Shown in pieces: positions 5,219 through 5,583 of a stretch of 5,583 bases of DNA (positions are counted from its first letter, which is position 1; the number at the start of each line of letters is the position of its first letter). Location: the NCBI GenBank assembly GCA_937907595.1, contig CALCXL010000508.1:1-5583 (forward strand), given 5' to 3'. This DNA is from an uncultured Pseudomonadota bacterium (GTDB lineage: Bacteria; Myxococcota_A; UBA796; UBA9615). The notes below the pieces were generated by a model that saw only the letters and a list, made by a program, of their open reading frames with translations, had not been told where the DNA came from and made no database searches. Position numbers and translations under genes: made by a program.

Positions 5219-5583
5219 TCGGTCTCCGCGGGGGCCGGGTCGCTGGGCGGGTCGACGGCCTCGGGGCTGGGCTCGGGGGCGGGCGTGGGGGCCGGGGCGA
5301 ACACGGAGGCGTCGGCGGGGAAGGTGACCTTCACCCGGATCGGCACCTCGTCCTCAATCGGCACGAACAGCAGCGTGGGCCGGTCGACCCCGTAGGACTC
5401 CAGGGACACCGAGAAGGACGACTCCACGGTGATCGCGCCGTCCTCCGTCACCGTCAGCGTGACGGGCGCCTTGAGGTCCTGCGTCTTGTCCCGGATGGTC
5501 AGGGGGCCGGACGCGAAGGTCTGGTGGGTGCCGGGCGTCAGCGGGCCGCTCAGGCCGATGGAGCCGACCTTCCACGTGATCTT
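5215..5583 (-). CDS. YceI-family protein, C-terminal part (5' truncated by window edge), with Pro/Ala-rich tail
   Basis: The minus-strand frame is open from the right window edge to TGA at 5217-5215 (122 residues visible); the start is outside. The visible part matches the second half of the YceI lipocalin-like beta-barrel: SGPLTIRDKTQDLKAPVTLTV (25-45; the 'LTI-GKTK-V-LPV' strand pair), followed by strands around 51-61, SYGVDRPTLLFVPIEDEV (63-80) and a final strand IRVKVTF (82-88). YceI proteins bind polyisoprenoid or ubiquinone-like molecules in the periplasm, and a signal peptide would be expected in the missing N-terminus. After the barrel comes an unusual 33-residue Pro/Ala/Glu-rich tail (90-122). 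The in-frame GTG at 5451 falls in the middle of the barrel and is not a start. The stop overlaps the start of the membrane-protein gene by 4 bp (ATGA). In E. coli, yceI sits beside the b561-type cytochrome gene yceJ, a similar pairing. Confidence 0.8.
   Translation of the reverse strand, partial: KITWKVGSIGLSGPLTPGTHQTFASGPLTIRDKTQDLKAPVTLTVTEDGAITVESSFSVSLESYGVDRPTLLFVPIEDEVPIRVKVTFPADASVFAPAPTPAPEPSPEAVDPPSDPAPAETE
5223..5227 (-). promoter_or_regulatory. Ribosome-binding site of the four-helix membrane protein
   Basis: GGAGA on the minus strand is 4 nt before the ATG at 5218, within the last codons of the YceI gene. It supports this start and suggests the gene can be both re-initiated and independently loaded. 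Confidence 0.55.
5263..5297 (+). other. G-run cluster, potential G-quadruplex
   Basis: Six runs of three or more G lie within 35 nt on the + strand (5263-5266, 5269-5271, 5275-5279, 5281-5283, 5287-5291, 5294-5297) with loops of 1-3 nt. This satisfies the usual G-quadruplex pattern. It is the template strand for the Pro/Ala-rich tail of the YceI protein, so codon choice alone (CCC, GCC) may explain it. Confidence 0.4.

Noticed and set aside
3570..5327. Long + strand open frame (585 codons) across rph, the cytochrome and the membrane protein
   Set aside because: It is antisense to four well-supported genes, has Ala/Gly/Arg-rich low-complexity composition, shows no domain, and is the usual shadow of high-GC coding sequence.
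5354..5575. 73-codon minus-strand frame over the YceI region
   Set aside because: It is out of frame with the YceI barrel strands, which match the family and run to the ATGA overlap; the alternative frame has no recognisable content.

Overview
The window is very GC-rich (about 70% by eye) with tightly packed genes. It looks like a piece of a myxobacterium-like (Myxococcota / 'deltaproteobacterial') chromosome. The evidence is the C-terminal ATPase/TPR half of what is probably a Ser/Thr-kinase signalling protein of the type that phylum carries in many copies, the envelope cytochrome lipoprotein ending in a GDDDDSAG tail, and the codon usage. The placement is an inference from style, not from a marker gene.

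Layout: on the + strand, one large reading frame enters from the left edge and ends at 2634. It carries an AAA/STAND-type ATPase domain followed by tetratricopeptide repeats, and its N-terminus lies outside the window. A 21-bp convergent gap with a perfect 7-bp hairpin separates it from the minus-strand genes, which fill the rest of the window. Read in their own direction (right to left) these are: the C-terminal part of a YceI-family protein (5583-5215); a 225-aa membrane protein with a signal sequence and four hydrophobic helices bearing histidines (5218-4541); a 149-aa lipoprotein with a single CxxCH heme site (4541-4092); an 87-bp gap with a possible promoter; RNase PH (rph, 4004-3267); and the house-cleaning nucleotide pyrophosphatase RdgB (3270-2656).

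There appear to be two functional groups. The rph-rdgB pair is conventional RNA 3'-end processing plus nucleotide-pool sanitation, translationally coupled by a GTGA overlap. The three genes upstream of it overlap by 4 bp and 1 bp, so they are almost certainly one operon. They combine a probable isoprenoid/quinone-binding YceI domain, a membrane four-helix protein whose histidine spacing resembles a b561-type diheme cytochrome, and a lipid-anchored c-type cytochrome. I read this as a candidate envelope electron-transfer module. It is the most interesting part of the window; the heme-b assignment is a hypothesis.

No tRNA, rRNA, CRISPR array, insertion sequence or phage gene was seen, and no stretch longer than 87 bp lacks a gene.
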